64,000 bases of DNA from positions 97,564 through 161,563 of the forward strand of contig NZ_JAYWTM010000024.1 in NCBI RefSeq assembly GCF_036016195.1. Direction: 5' to 3'. The translations under genes were made by a program, and so were the position numbers. The notes beneath the pieces were generated by a model. That model was not told where the DNA came from and made no database searches. It saw only the letters and a program-made list of their open reading frames with translations. How positions within the stretch are numbered: position 1 is the first letter of the stretch; every line of letters starts with the position of its first letter. The DNA comes from Brenneria populi (GTDB taxonomy: Bacteria > Pseudomonadota > Gammaproteobacteria > Enterobacterales > Enterobacteriaceae). Shown one piece after another: positions 1 to 8,930 of this stretch.

Positions 1-1
1 G

Positions 2-481
2 ATCCGCGGCACGCCGCTGCTGGTGCAACTGTTTATCTGGTATTACGGCCTGCCGCGTTTCGGCGTGATGCTGCCGTCCTTTTTCTGCGGCGTGATCGGC
101 CTCGGGCTCTATTCCAGCGCCTATATTTCGGAAATCGTCAGGGGAGCGATTACCTCCATCGAACGCGGTCAGAACGAAGCGGCGCGCTCGCTGGGGATGT
201 CCGGCGTACAGGCTATGTACAAAATCATCCTGCCTCAGGCGCTGGTACGTATGATCCCGCCGCTGGGCAATGAATTTATCGCCCTGATAAAGAACTCGGC
301 GCTGGTTTCCTTGATCACCATTCAGGATGTGATGCAGGCCGGCACGACGGTGATCAGCAACTCTTACCGCGACCTGGAAACCTATCTGGTGGTGGCCGGC
401 GTGTACTTTATCCTGACGGGCATTTCCGTCGTGGCGCTGCGTTATTTTGAGAAACGTCATCATATGAAGGGGGTGCAGTAA
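2..481 (+). CDS. amino-acid ABC transporter permease, 3' part
   Basis: This is the C-terminal part of an inner-membrane permease of the HisM/GlnP type, which forms the channel of a polar amino-acid importer. The reading frame is open from base 2 and the start lies outside the window. The segment RGTPLLVQLFIWYYGLP is typical of the family, and the EAA loop that docks the ATPase is visible (EAARSLGMSG, then PQALVRMIPPLGNEF). Several hydrophobic helices follow. Its stop TAA shares one base with the ATG of the downstream ATPase gene, so the two are translationally coupled. Being followed by hutF, hutG and hutD, the system probably imports histidine, urocanate or a related compound. The substrate is inferred from context only. 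Confidence 0.9.
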   Translation: MRGTPLLVQLFIWYYGLPRFGVMLPSFFCGVIGLGLYSSAYISEIVRGAITSIERGQNEAARSLGMSGVQAMYKIILPQALVRMIPPLGNEFIALIKNSALVSLITIQDVMQAGTTVISNSYRDLETYLVVAGVYFILTGISVVALRYFEKRHHMKGVQ

Positions 482-1260
482 TGACCGACCGGCAATCTGT
501 AGAGACATCCGCGCTGATCACCATCCGCAATCTTGGTAAACGCTTTGGCGACAATACGGTGCTGCGCGGCATTGATTTTGACGTTTTCCCCGGCGAGGTC
601 GTGGTGATCATCGGCCCCAGCGGTTCGGGAAAGAGCACTTTCCTGCGCTGCTGCAACGGTCTTGAACACCCGGAAGAGGGAGACATTACGCTGTGCGGGC
701 GGCCGCTGATCAGCGGCGGGAAGATGCTGGCCGAACCGCAGCTTAACCAATTACGCAAAGATGTCGGCATGGTGTTCCAATCCTTCAACCTGTTTCCGCA
801 TTTATCGGTGCTGGAGAACATCTGCGTGGCGCCGCTGATGCTGCGGGACATGGGCAAAGCCGCCGTTCGCCAGCAGGCGATGCAACTGCTGGAAAAAGTC
901 GGTTTGTCCGCCAAGGCGCAGGCGATGCCGGGCAGCCTGTCGGGCGGACAGAAGCAGCGGGTGGCGATTGCCCGGGCGCTGGCGATGTCGCCGACGGTGA
1001 TGCTGTTCGACGAACCCACCTCGGCGCTCGATCCCGAATTGGTGGGCGAAGTGCTACAGGTCATGAAACTCCTGGCGCAGGAGGGCATGACCATGATTGT
1101 CGTCACCCATGAGATGGGATTTGCGCGTGAGGTCGCCGACCGGGTGGTGGTGATGGACGGCGGCGGCATTATTGAATCCGGAACGCCGGCGCAGATTTTC
1201 GGTTCGCCGCGCGGCGAGCGCACCCAAAGGTTTCTTCAGTCGGTCTTGTCCCAGCACTGA
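481..1260 (+). CDS. amino-acid ABC transporter ATP-binding protein
   Basis: A 259-residue cytoplasmic ATPase of the GlnQ/HisP type that energises the upstream permease. Walker A is GPSGSGKST (about residues 46-54), the Q-loop region is MVFQSFNLFPH, the signature is LSGGQKQR, Walker B is VMLFDEPTSALD, and the H-loop is VVTHEMGFA. The length is normal for the family. The start codon overlaps the permease stop by one base. No substrate-binding protein gene is visible between these genes and hutF, so it presumably lies upstream of the window. An N-terminal extension of about 12 residues before the first ABC strand is slightly long but needs no special explanation. Confidence 0.93.
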   Translation: MTDRQSVETSALITIRNLGKRFGDNTVLRGIDFDVFPGEVVVIIGPSGSGKSTFLRCCNGLEHPEEGDITLCGRPLISGGKMLAEPQLNQLRKDVGMVFQSFNLFPHLSVLENICVAPLMLRDMGKAAVRQQAMQLLEKVGLSAKAQAMPGSLSGGQKQRVAIARALAMSPTVMLFDEPTSALDPELVGEVLQVMKLLAQEGMTMIVVTHEMGFAREVADRVVVMDGGGIIESGTPAQIFGSPRGERTQRFLQSVLSQH

Positions 1261-1303
1261 GGCGCGAGACCGATCTCTTTTCTTCACCAGGTAGCGAACC
1301 ACC

Positions 1304-2686
1304 ATGATAGCGAATCAACTTTTTGCCCAACATGCGTTGCTTAATGATGGCTGGCAGCGCGACGTATTGCTCGAATGGGACGATCGGGGCGTGATCCTCC
1401 AAGTTGTCTCGGGTTGTCGCCGCCCGCCCGACGTCGAACAGGCCGGCTGGCTGCTGCCGGGCATGATCAACCTGCATTCGCACGCTTTTCAGCGCGCGTT
1501 TAGCGGCCTGACGGAGTACCGGCGGCAGAAGCAGGACAGCTTCTGGAGCTGGCGCAACCTGATGTATGACTTTGCGGCGAAGATTTCACCGGAGCAGCTT
1601 GAAATTGTCGCCACCTGGCTGTACAGCGAAATGCTGGAGGCGGGTTATACCTCGGTGTGTGAGTTTCACTATGTTCACCATCAGCCCGACGGTAGACCCT
1701 ATGCCGATCCGACGGCGCTGTCCCGCAGTCTGATCAACGCGGCGGCGCGCACCGGCATCGGGCTGACGCTGCTGCCGGTGTGCTATCAGGATAGCGGTTT
1801 CGGCGCTCAGCCGCCGGAGGCGAAGCAGCGCCGTTTTATCAACGACACCGAGCAGTTCCTTCGCTTATGGCAACAGCTGCTGGCGCAGACGCGCGATGGC
1901 GAGGTACGGCTGGGCGTCGCACCGCATTCATTGCGCGCTGTCTCCGCCCATGTCCTGACGCAATTGCTGACCGGCATTGAACAGATGGATGCGCATGCGC
2001 CGATACATATCCACGTTGCCGAACAGCGCAAAGAGGTGGATGACTGCGTTGCCTGGAGCGGTCTGCGGCCCGTCGAGTGGTTGCTGGAACACCAGCCGGT
2101 CGATCGCCGCTGGTGTCTGATCCATGCCACCCATATGACAGAACCGGAGTGTCGGCGCGCCGCCGCCAGCGGCGCGGTAGTCGGACTGTGCCCGACCACC
2201 GAGGCTAATCTGGGCGACGGCATGTTCGATTTTCCTTTGTGGCGTCGGTATGGCGGCAATTGGGGAATCGGTTCCGACAGCAATGTCGCCGTCAGCGCCG
2301 CTGAAGAACTGTTGATGCTGGAGTATTCCCAGCGGTTGCAGTTCCGCCAGCGCAATGTCTGCGCCGACCAACAACAGAGCGATGTCGCCGCCAGCCTGTA
2401 TCTTGGGGCGCTGCATGGCGGGGCGCAGGCCAGCGGACGCAACGTGGCCGGACTTGCCGCCGGTCAGCGCGCCGATCTGGTGGAACTGGACAACGAACAC
2501 GTCGCGCTGGCGCTGCTACCCGCGGACAACATTCTGGCCGGCCATCTGTTCGGCAGCTCGCGCGGCTCGGCGGTAAGGCGGGTATGGACCGGCGGTCGGC
2601 AGCGGGTCGATCGTCAACACCCGCTGCATCCGTCGGCGCTGGCGGCGTTCGTCAATGTGCGTCGGCAGCTATTGCAACAAATTTGA
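1304..2686 (+). CDS. hutF: formimidoylglutamate deiminase HutF
   Basis: A 460-residue amidohydrolase-superfamily enzyme that deiminates N-formimidoyl-L-glutamate to N-formyl-L-glutamate plus ammonia, the fourth step of the five-step histidine degradation route. The metal-binding motif is NLHSHAFQR near residue 57. Later metal or catalytic segments are HIHVAEQ, LIHATHM and GIGSDSNVAVS. The segment DSFWSWRNLMY is characteristic of HutF and separates it from other guanine-deaminase-like proteins. It begins 43 bases after the ABC ATPase gene and is followed 16 bases later by hutG, which uses its product. The order transporter-hutF-hutG-hutD implies one hut operon whose first genes (hutU, hutH, hutC, hutI) would be outside the window. 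Confidence 0.93.
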   Translation: MIANQLFAQHALLNDGWQRDVLLEWDDRGVILQVVSGCRRPPDVEQAGWLLPGMINLHSHAFQRAFSGLTEYRRQKQDSFWSWRNLMYDFAAKISPEQLEIVATWLYSEMLEAGYTSVCEFHYVHHQPDGRPYADPTALSRSLINAAARTGIGLTLLPVCYQDSGFGAQPPEAKQRRFINDTEQFLRLWQQLLAQTRDGEVRLGVAPHSLRAVSAHVLTQLLTGIEQMDAHAPIHIHVAEQRKEVDDCVAWSGLRPVEWLLEHQPVDRRWCLIHATHMTEPECRRAAASGAVVGLCPTTEANLGDGMFDFPLWRRYGGNWGIGSDSNVAVSAAEELLMLEYSQRLQFRQRNVCADQQQSDVAASLYLGALHGGAQASGRNVAGLAAGQRADLVELDNEHVALALLPADNILAGHLFGSSRGSAVRRVWTGGRQRVDRQHPLHPSALAAFVNVRRQLLQQI

Positions 2687-2702
2687 CCGGGAGATTAATA
2701 TC

Positions 2703-3509
2703 ATGACGACCCCTGCGCCGTTTATTTTTCATCAGGGCAGCGAACCGCTATTTATCACCATGCCCCATACCGGCGTCTGGCTGCCCGACGAGATGGCCGG
2801 CGCCCTGACGCCCGAAGCGCAAGATGTGCCCGATACCGATTGGCATATAGAGCGGCTCTATGCTTTTGCCAGGCAAATGGGCGCGTCATGGCTTCAGGCC
2901 ACCTATTCACGCTATGTGGTCGATCTTAACCGTCCGCCGGACGGCTCCAGCCTCTATCCGGGACAGGCCACCACCGGGCTGTGTCCGGAGACACGGTTTG
3001 ACGGCGGACCGGTTTATCTGCCGGGCGCCGCGCCGTCTCCCGATGAGGTGCAGGCGCGTCGTCGCCGCTACTGGCAGCCCTGGCACGATAAGCTCTCCGA
3101 GGAGCTGCTGCGCATGAAAACCCGCTTCCCGAGCGTGGTGCTGTGGGACGCCCATTCCATCCGTTCAGTATTGCCGCAGTTTTTTGACGGGCGTTTGCCT
3201 GATTTTAATCTCGGCACCAATAAAGGCGCGAGCTGCGCGCCCGAGTTGCAGCAGCGTATCGCGGCAATCGCTCAGGCCGCGGCGCCTTTTACGCAAGTAG
3301 AGAACGGACGCTATACCGGTGGATATATCACCCGGCACTATGGTCAGCCGGGGCAAGGCGTACACGCGGTGCAGATGGAGCTGGCGCAGTGCGGCTATAT
3401 GGATGAAACGCCGCCCTGGCGCTGGCAACCGCGCCAGGCCCAGGCGCTACAGACCCATCTCCAAGCCATGCTGCAGTCGGCGCTGGCGTTTGCCCGTCAG
3501 GGCCGGTAG
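2703..3509 (+). CDS. hutG: N-formylglutamate deformylase HutG
   Basis: A 268-residue N-formylglutamate amidohydrolase that releases formate and glutamate, the last step of the hutF branch. The typical N-terminal stretch is MPHTGVWLPDE. Metal-ligand segments are DTDWHIERLY and LWDAHSIRS, and NLGTNKGASC and GGYITRHYGQP are family signatures. An in-frame start lies at 2655, but the ATG at 2703 is preceded by GGGAG and gives the normal N-terminus, so I chose it. The gene lies 16 bases after hutF. It is followed by a short inverted repeat and hutD. Confidence 0.93.
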   Translation: MTTPAPFIFHQGSEPLFITMPHTGVWLPDEMAGALTPEAQDVPDTDWHIERLYAFARQMGASWLQATYSRYVVDLNRPPDGSSLYPGQATTGLCPETRFDGGPVYLPGAAPSPDEVQARRRRYWQPWHDKLSEELLRMKTRFPSVVLWDAHSIRSVLPQFFDGRLPDFNLGTNKGASCAPELQQRIAAIAQAAAPFTQVENGRYTGGYITRHYGQPGQGVHAVQMELAQCGYMDETPPWRWQPRQAQALQTHLQAMLQSALAFARQGR

Positions 3510-3515
3510 CCGCGA

Positions 3516-3535
3516 TGCGGAACATCCGTTCCGCA
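3516..3535. terminator. short hairpin after hutG
   Basis: TGCGGAAC pairs perfectly with GTTCCGCA around a 4-base loop. There is no clear T run after it on the plus strand, so it may be a weak terminator or an mRNA-stabilising stem between hutG and hutD. Confidence 0.4.
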
Positions 3536-3592
3536 CATTTGAACCGATCGCCGGGACGGCGGCGTCGTCCCGCACTCAACAGGGCATAATCC

Positions 3593-4132
3593 ATGATCGA
3601 CGTTTATGATACCGATAGCCTGCCGGTGACGCGCTGGCGTAATGGCGGCGGGGAAACGCGGGAAATCATCAGCTTTCCGCCCCGGTCGGCGCAGTTTGCT
3701 TGGCGCGCCAGTATCGCCAGTATTGCCTCCAGCGGCGCTTTCTCTTTTTTCCCTGGGGTAGACAGGGTGATTACCCTATTGGAAGGCGAGGGGGTGGCGC
3801 TGGCGTCGCCGGGGGCGTTCGACCGTCAATTGGCGCTGTTCGAACCTTTTGCCTTTGCCGGAGAAGCGGAGGTGAACGCCCGGTTATCCGGGCCGGAGAG
3901 TCTGGACTTCAATATCATGACGCGCCGCGGGGTCTGCCGGGCGACGGTGATCGCCACCAGACAGCCGCAGCAGGCCGACGCCGGGGTTTTTTGGGTGATA
4001 GATGGGCGCTGGCAGGCGGGGAGTATGTCGTTCACGCGCGGGCAGGGCGCATGGTGGAACGGCCGCGCCGTCGATATCCGCCCGGCATCTGGGGAAGCGC
4101 ATCTGCTGTTTGCCGCCATCGCCTATGACTGA
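3593..4132 (+). CDS. hutD: HutD family protein
   Basis: A 179-residue cupin-fold protein of the HutD/Ves family. The conserved start (LPVTRWRNGGGETREI) and the central SSGAFSFFPGVDRVITLLEG are diagnostic. HutD is required for efficient growth on histidine in some pseudomonads, but its biochemical role is not firmly known; a metabolic governor role has been proposed. No catalytic residue can be assigned. It lies 83 bases after hutG beyond a small hairpin and closes the hut segment. The next gene is convergent. Confidence 0.85.
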   Translation: MIDVYDTDSLPVTRWRNGGGETREIISFPPRSAQFAWRASIASIASSGAFSFFPGVDRVITLLEGEGVALASPGAFDRQLALFEPFAFAGEAEVNARLSGPESLDFNIMTRRGVCRATVIATRQPQQADAGVFWVIDGRWQAGSMSFTRGQGAWWNGRAVDIRPASGEAHLLFAAIAYD

Positions 4133-4173
4133 AACGTTTGTGGCGTTTGGTTCCCGTTGGGGCGCCGGAGGCG

Positions 4174-5775
4174 CTAAGTTCCAATACGATGATGGGTGGG
4201 GCCGTGCCTGTCGGCGCGTACTTTTCGCCCCCGCAGCCACGCCATAAAGGTCCGGCTGTCCATCGGCCGGGCGTAGAGGTACCCCTGCAAATATTTCACG
4301 CCGTTCTGTTTCAGGTAGCGGTACTCATGCCGGGTATTCACCCCTTCCGCCACCATATCCAGGGCCAGTCTGCGGCTCAGGCCGATAATCGCGTCGAGCA
4401 CCGGCGTATCGTTATGGGCCGACTCGATGGTTCCGACGAAGGCTTTGTCGATCTTGAGATAATCCAGCGGAAACATTTGCAGGTAGGATAAGGAGCAGTG
4501 GCCGGTGCCGAAATCATCAATGGCGATGATGAAACCCTCCCGGCGCAGGAGCGTCAGTTTCTCCACCGCATCCTGGGTGTTGGTGATAAGGCTGCGCTCG
4601 GTGATCTCCAGCGTGATCCGTATGTTATGCGGCGACAGCATCGCCGCGAAGCGGCGGATGTCGTCCACGAAATCGGGGTGCTGAATATGCTCGGCCGCGA
4701 TATTCACGTCCAGATGAAACCCTTCCGGCACTTGCCAATGTTTGATATCGGCGGCCAGCAGCCTAAACATATGGCGCGTCAACGGAATAATTAAATGCTC
4801 GTTTTCGGCGGCGGGAATAAATATATCGGGACTGATGCTCCTGCCTCCGGGACGGTACCAGCGCATCAGCGCCTCCACCCCGACGCAGCTGCGGGCCTTG
4901 ATATCGTAAATCGGCTGATAATGTACGGCGAACTCGTGGTTAAGCATGCCCTTGCGCAGCTCGTCGCGCAGCGACATTTTCCGTTTCCGCCACGAATGAA
5001 TAATGGCGGTGAAGATGGCGGATAAAATCAGCGCCAGCGGCAGGAAGGCGGTGAAGGCGCGCCGCCATGATGCGATCAGCTCCGAGGCCGGCAGCGCCGA
5101 GTTGACCGTAATGGCGTAACGGGATGAGGCGATCGTGGCGGACATCGGCGCAATCAGCGGATTATCATCGGCGATTTTCCGCCCTTCCTCGATTTTATAG
5201 CCGTCGCCGAAGCGGATGCTCAGCAGATATTGCCGGGTATTCCCCATGGCGTTCATAAAGTCGATCAAATACTGCGCGTCAACGATGGCGAAGGCGCCGA
5301 ATGAGCTGGAGCGTTGCCGGGCGAAAATCACCGCCGGGCGCTCCAGGACTCTTCTGGTTTTCGGCAGCGAGATGTTCCAGATTTCGGGAATCGGCGTCGG
5401 CAGCGGGTGCAGAATAATCTGGCTCAGCGGGATGGATTGGTCGCCGGAAACGGAGGAGCAATACATCTGCGGGCCTTGCATCAGCCCCACCGAGCGAAAG
5501 TAGGCGGACAGCGTGCCCTGGTATATCAGGTCGGGGAAAATACGCTCGCAGGGCTGCCCCTCTAATACCATCAGTTCGTTCACCATATCCCAGGCCTGCC
5601 GGCTGATCGACTCCGCCTGATGCATGATGATTTGGTTGGTTATTTGCAGATCTCGCGTTACATCTTGTCTGGCGGTGATGTAGCTGAAGACAATGCCCAG
5701 CAGAGTGGGGAGTAGCCAAGCGGCGATAAGCAGAAACGCATTTCCGGGGGGGCGCTGGCGATCGTTGATTTCCAT
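4174..5775 (-). CDS. CSS-motif / EAL cyclic-di-GMP phosphodiesterase
   Basis: A 533-residue inner-membrane protein: a first membrane helix (FLLIAAWLLPTLLGIVF), a periplasmic CSS domain with the motif YCSSVSG whose cysteines may form a redox-sensitive disulfide, a second helix (FLPLALILSAIFTAIIHSW), then a cytoplasmic EAL domain. The EAL motif (VEALMRW) is near residue 300, followed by IDDFGTGHCSLSYLQ and the catalytic-type segment DMVAEGV. The metal and catalytic residues look intact, so hydrolysis of c-di-GMP to pGpG is expected. An in-frame start exists at 5868, but the added residues are very basic and precede the natural membrane helix, so I prefer 5775. The gene stands alone and is convergent with hutD. 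The signal sensed is unknown. Confidence 0.88.
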   Translation of the reverse strand: MEINDRQRPPGNAFLLIAAWLLPTLLGIVFSYITARQDVTRDLQITNQIIMHQAESISRQAWDMVNELMVLEGQPCERIFPDLIYQGTLSAYFRSVGLMQGPQMYCSSVSGDQSIPLSQIILHPLPTPIPEIWNISLPKTRRVLERPAVIFARQRSSSFGAFAIVDAQYLIDFMNAMGNTRQYLLSIRFGDGYKIEEGRKIADDNPLIAPMSATIASSRYAITVNSALPASELIASWRRAFTAFLPLALILSAIFTAIIHSWRKRKMSLRDELRKGMLNHEFAVHYQPIYDIKARSCVGVEALMRWYRPGGRSISPDIFIPAAENEHLIIPLTRHMFRLLAADIKHWQVPEGFHLDVNIAAEHIQHPDFVDDIRRFAAMLSPHNIRITLEITERSLITNTQDAVEKLTLLRREGFIIAIDDFGTGHCSLSYLQMFPLDYLKIDKAFVGTIESAHNDTPVLDAIIGLSRRLALDMVAEGVNTRHEYRYLKQNGVKYLQGYLYARPMDSRTFMAWLRGRKVRADRHGPTHHRIGT

Positions 5776-6094
5776 TATATCTCGACTGTTTCGTTTTTTG
5801 CGTCGTCGGGAGCGATCCGTCCCGATGGCGCGCAGAGCCGGCCGAAATAGCCGCCCGGCAAGGACCATACGGCCTCAGATGGTGAATATTATAACATGCC
5901 TGGCTGGAAAAGCCGTGGACGGCGCGCGTTAAGCCTCTTTCCGGCGTGCTGTTCCGCGGATCTCGCCTGTCACACGCCTGCTGCCGCTGTAACCTGTTAC
6001 ACCTGTTCCATTACCCCGCCTGCGGCCTGCCGTTTATTGCCGGAATTGATTTCAACCATTTGATTTAAAACAAATAATATTATCAGATAAAATC
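5776..6094. other. regulatory intergenic region upstream of butanediol dehydrogenase
   Basis: No gene is seen here. The stretch holds the upstream end of the EAL gene, a cluster of palindromic sites at 5961-6010, and an AT-rich spacer (6055-6090) that could bend towards the sigma-54 promoter at 6095. Confidence 0.6.
5961..6010. promoter_or_regulatory. putative AcoR enhancer sites
   Basis: The centre is an inverted repeat TGTAAC-CT-GTTACA (5988-6001). Two imperfect copies of the pattern TNNNAC-CT-GTNNCA overlap or flank it (5997-6010 and 5961-5974). The same pattern occurs at 13381-13394 in front of acoX. The sites lie about 100 bases upstream of a sigma-54 promoter, the usual place for an enhancer-binding activator. 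Assignment to AcoR is inference. Confidence 0.6.
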
Positions 6095-6110
6095 TGGCAC
6101 GCCTTTCGCA
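6095..6110 (+). promoter_or_regulatory. sigma-54 promoter of butanediol dehydrogenase
   Basis: TGGCACG-CCTT-TCGCA matches the -24/-12 consensus (TGGCACG-N4-TTGCA) at all but one defined position, and GG and GC are correctly spaced by 10 bases. Transcription should begin near 6121, 75 bases before the GTG start at 6197. Confidence 0.82.
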
Positions 6111-6196
6111 CTCTCGGCGTAAGTCGGTTTCCGTCCGACGGCATGACGCCGGTGATGTCGGCCTTTCAGGCTATTTCTATTCGACAGGAGGCATAT

Positions 6197-7252
6197 GTGA
6201 AAGCAGCGCGTTGGTATCAGGCCCGTGATATCCGGGTCGAAGACATTGAGGAGCCCGTTGTCGCGTCGGGAAAGGTGAAGATAAAAGTGGCCTGGACCGG
6301 CATTTGCGGCAGCGATCTGCACGAATATGTCGCCGGTCCGATTTTCATTCCGACCGATGATCCCCATCCGTTAAGCCGCGATCGCGCGCCGATCGTACTC
6401 GGCCATGAGTTTTCCGGCGAAGTCGTTGAGGTCGGCGGCGACGTAACAAACTGCCGGCCCGGCGATCGGGTGGTGGTGGAGCCGATTCTCGCCTGCGGAC
6501 AGTGCGCGGCCTGCCGGGAGAATAAATATAACCTTTGCAGCCAGTTAGGCTTTCACGGCCTCTCCGGGGGCGGCGGCGGATTCGCAACCTATACGGTGGT
6601 CGAAGCGCAGCGGGTGCATCGTATGCCCGATTCCCTGTCATACGAACAGGGCGCCTTGGTTGAACCGGCCGCGGTGGCGCTGCACGCCGTGCGCATGAGC
6701 CGCCTGAAGGCCGGGGATAAAGCCGCGGTGTTCGGCGCCGGGCCGATCGGCCTGCTGATCGTTGAGGCGCTGCGGGCCGCCGGAGCCGGCGAAATATTCG
6801 CCGTCGAGCTTTCGCCGCAGCGGGCCGCCAAGGCCGTCGAACTGGGGGCCAGAGTGGTTATCGACCCCGCCCGCGAGGATGCGGTGGCCCGCCTGCGCGA
6901 GCTGACCTCGGGCGGCGTCGATGTGGCTTTTGAAGTGACCGGCGTCTCCGAGGTGCTCTCGCAATGCATCAACAGCACCCATTATGAAGGGGAGACCATC
7001 GTGGTTTCCATCTGGGAACAGGCGGCGTCGTTCCACCCCAATACCCTGGTGCTCAGCGAGCGTTCGGTGAAAGGCATTATCGCCTATCGCAACGTTTTTC
7101 CGGCGGTGATGGAGCTGATGACCCGCGGCTATTTTCAGGCCGACAGGTTGGTGAGCCGGAAAATTCCGTTGCACGATATCGTGGAACAGGGCTTTGAGGC
7201 GCTGGTGCGCGAAAAGCAGCATGTGAAAATTCTGGTGCAGCCGCCCGCGTAG
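6197..7252 (+). CDS. 2,3-butanediol dehydrogenase, zinc MDR family
   Basis: A 351-residue zinc-dependent medium-chain dehydrogenase, expected to interconvert 2,3-butanediol and acetoin with NAD(H). Catalytic zinc ligands appear in GICGSDLHEY and VLGHEFSGEV. The structural zinc lobe has the four cysteines of ACGQCAACRENKYNLC. The dinucleotide fold is GAGPIGLLIVEAL. The typical butanediol-dehydrogenase segment GPIFIPTDDPHPL is present. The start is the GTG at 6197, five bases after a perfect AGGAGG; the overlapping ATG is followed at once by a stop. It sits behind a sigma-54 promoter and before an acetoin/diacetyl-reductase-type SDR, opposite the aco operon. It would feed acetoin to that operon. 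Confidence 0.87.
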   Translation: MKAARWYQARDIRVEDIEEPVVASGKVKIKVAWTGICGSDLHEYVAGPIFIPTDDPHPLSRDRAPIVLGHEFSGEVVEVGGDVTNCRPGDRVVVEPILACGQCAACRENKYNLCSQLGFHGLSGGGGGFATYTVVEAQRVHRMPDSLSYEQGALVEPAAVALHAVRMSRLKAGDKAAVFGAGPIGLLIVEALRAAGAGEIFAVELSPQRAAKAVELGARVVIDPAREDAVARLRELTSGGVDVAFEVTGVSEVLSQCINSTHYEGETIVVSIWEQAASFHPNTLVLSERSVKGIIAYRNVFPAVMELMTRGYFQADRLVSRKIPLHDIVEQGFEALVREKQHVKILVQPPA

Positions 7253-7311
7253 CGCGCGTGCGCCATGTCTCTCACCGTTTGTTTGCACGATTGCACAGGA
7301 GAAAGCTAACG

Positions 7312-8091
7312 ATGAAACTGAACAACAAAGTGGTGCTGGTAACGGGCGCGGCGCAGGGCATCGGGCGCGCCATCGCCCTGCGGCTGGCGGCCGAAGGAGC
7401 CGGGATCGCGCTCGTCGATATGAATGAGGAAAAGCTGGAGCGGGTGGCGCGGGAGATTAGCGCGCTGGGCCGGGACGCGTCCCTCTTTGTCGCCGACGTC
7501 AGCCGTCGCGATGAGGTTTACTCCGCCATCGATCATGCGGCCGGCGTCCTCGGCGGTTTTGACGTCATGATCAACAACGCGGGGATTGCCCAGGTGAATC
7601 CGCTGGCGAGCGTCACCGAAGAGGAGGTCGCGCGCATCATCGGCGTCAATATTAATGGCGTGCTGTGGGGGATCCAGGCCGCCGCGGCGAAATTTCAGGC
7701 GCTGGGCCGCAAAGGGAAAATCATTAGCGCCTGTTCCATCGCCGGGCATGAAGGGTTCGCCATGCTGGGCGTCTACTGCGCGACAAAGTTCGCCGTACGG
7801 GCGCTAACGCAGTCGGCGGCGAAAGAGTACGCCGGCGCCGGCATTACGGTGAACGCCTATTGTCCCGGCGTGGTGGGTACGGATATGTGGGTGGAGATAG
7901 ACCGCCGGTTCGCGGAAATAACCGGGGCGGCCCAGGGCGAAACCTATCGCAAGTTTATTGACGGCATTGCGCTGGGGCGGGCGCAAACGCCGGAGGATGT
8001 CGCCGCGCTGGCGGCGTTTCTCGCCGGCGAAGACGCGGATTACATCACCGGGCAGTCGATCCTGAGCGACGGCGGCATGGTTTACCGCTGA
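7312..8091 (+). CDS. budC: SDR acetoin/diacetyl reductase, butanediol dehydrogenase type
   Basis: A 259-residue short-chain dehydrogenase. The cofactor motif is TGAAQGIGRAIA (N-terminal), the structural motif is NNAG, the catalytic serine lies in SACSIAGHEG, and the YxxxK motif is YCATK. The N- and C-terminal patterns (KVVLVTGAAQGIG and ITGQSILSDGGMVYR) resemble the BudC/diacetyl reductase [(S)-acetoin forming] group, which interconverts diacetyl, acetoin and 2,3-butanediol with NADH. The start at ATG 7312 follows AGGAGAAAG; an upstream in-frame start lacks a ribosome site. The gene is 59 bases after the zinc butanediol dehydrogenase, so the two probably form one AcoR/sigma-54 unit covering different stereoisomers. 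Confidence 0.85.
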   Translation: MKLNNKVVLVTGAAQGIGRAIALRLAAEGAGIALVDMNEEKLERVAREISALGRDASLFVADVSRRDEVYSAIDHAAGVLGGFDVMINNAGIAQVNPLASVTEEEVARIIGVNINGVLWGIQAAAAKFQALGRKGKIISACSIAGHEGFAMLGVYCATKFAVRALTQSAAKEYAGAGITVNAYCPGVVGTDMWVEIDRRFAEITGAAQGETYRKFIDGIALGRAQTPEDVAALAAFLAGEDADYITGQSILSDGGMVYR

Positions 8092-8121
8092 GCCGGACGA
8101 CCGCAGGGCGCCGAACGCGGC

Positions 8122-8913
8122 CTACGGACGCGGGCGGCGCTCGGCAAAAGGCGCCGCCCGCCGGCTGACGCAGCGGCCAAGCGCCTGCGCCACCCGCAGG
8201 CAAAGGTCGGGCGGCGAAATCTCATCCCGGCGCATCCGGGCCATATCGATGGTTTTCGACGCATCGTAAACGCGTCCGCTGCCCAGCAGGCGTTCGAAAT
8301 CGTTGCACCAGCGGTGCACTTCGGGCAGATCCACCGCCACCAGCAGCACCGCGTGCGCCAGTACCCGGTGGCGCCGCGGCCCGTCGTCGCCCGGGGGCAA
8401 CGGCTGCCAATATTGCGCGGTGCCGGCGATTTTGCGCGCGGCGGCGCCCGCGCCGCAGGCCAGGTTAAAACGGCCGTCGCAGAATGAACCGCTCACCGCC
8501 TGGCAATGCGCGCGCACGCCGCAAGAGCGCAGGGCCGCGCGCAGAATGTCGCACAGGTGGAGATAGACCGGAATAGCCGCCTCGCCCAGACTTTGCCGCA
8601 ACGGGTAGGCCAGGCTGAGATTGATGATGCCGGCCCCCTGCGGCACCAGGCCGCCCCCGGAGCGGCGCAGAAAGACCGGGCATCCCCGTTCGGCGAATCG
8701 TTGACGCACCTGCTCCAGCCGCGGGTAACGGGTATAGCTTCTCGGGATCACCAGCGAGCGGGGCGCCTGCCAAATCTTGGCGACGGCCGCGCCGGCATCG
8801 GCGTGAGTCAGCAGGTCGCTCTCCGCGCTTGTCGGATCGTCGCAGGTTAAGAGCTCATGGCGCAGCCAGTGAAAATGACCGCAGCGTTGCGCCGCGGTCG
8901 AGGATTCCTGCAT
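8122..8913 (-). CDS. lipoate-protein ligase A family protein
   Basis: A 263-residue protein of the biotin/lipoate ligase fold. The motif RRSGGGLVPQGAG matches the lipoyl-AMP binding loop, and ARKIAGTAQYW contains the lysine expected in LplA (consensus K-I-x-G-x-A). It is therefore likely to be a lipoate ligase or lipoyl transferase. It is the last gene of the acoXABC operon, 17 bases after acoC, and has its own strong ribosome site (GGAGGT). The natural inference is that it lipoylates the acetoin-dehydrogenase E2 subunit, whose lipoyl lysine is visible. It lacks the extra C-terminal domain of E. coli LplA, so a partner or transferase role is possible. Confidence 0.83.
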   Translation of the reverse strand: MQESSTAAQRCGHFHWLRHELLTCDDPTSAESDLLTHADAGAAVAKIWQAPRSLVIPRSYTRYPRLEQVRQRFAERGCPVFLRRSGGGLVPQGAGIINLSLAYPLRQSLGEAAIPVYLHLCDILRAALRSCGVRAHCQAVSGSFCDGRFNLACGAGAAARKIAGTAQYWQPLPPGDDGPRRHRVLAHAVLLVAVDLPEVHRWCNDFERLLGSGRVYDASKTIDMARMRRDEISPPDLCLRVAQALGRCVSRRAAPFAERRPRP

Positions 8914-8930
8914 TCTTTACCTCCATCTCC

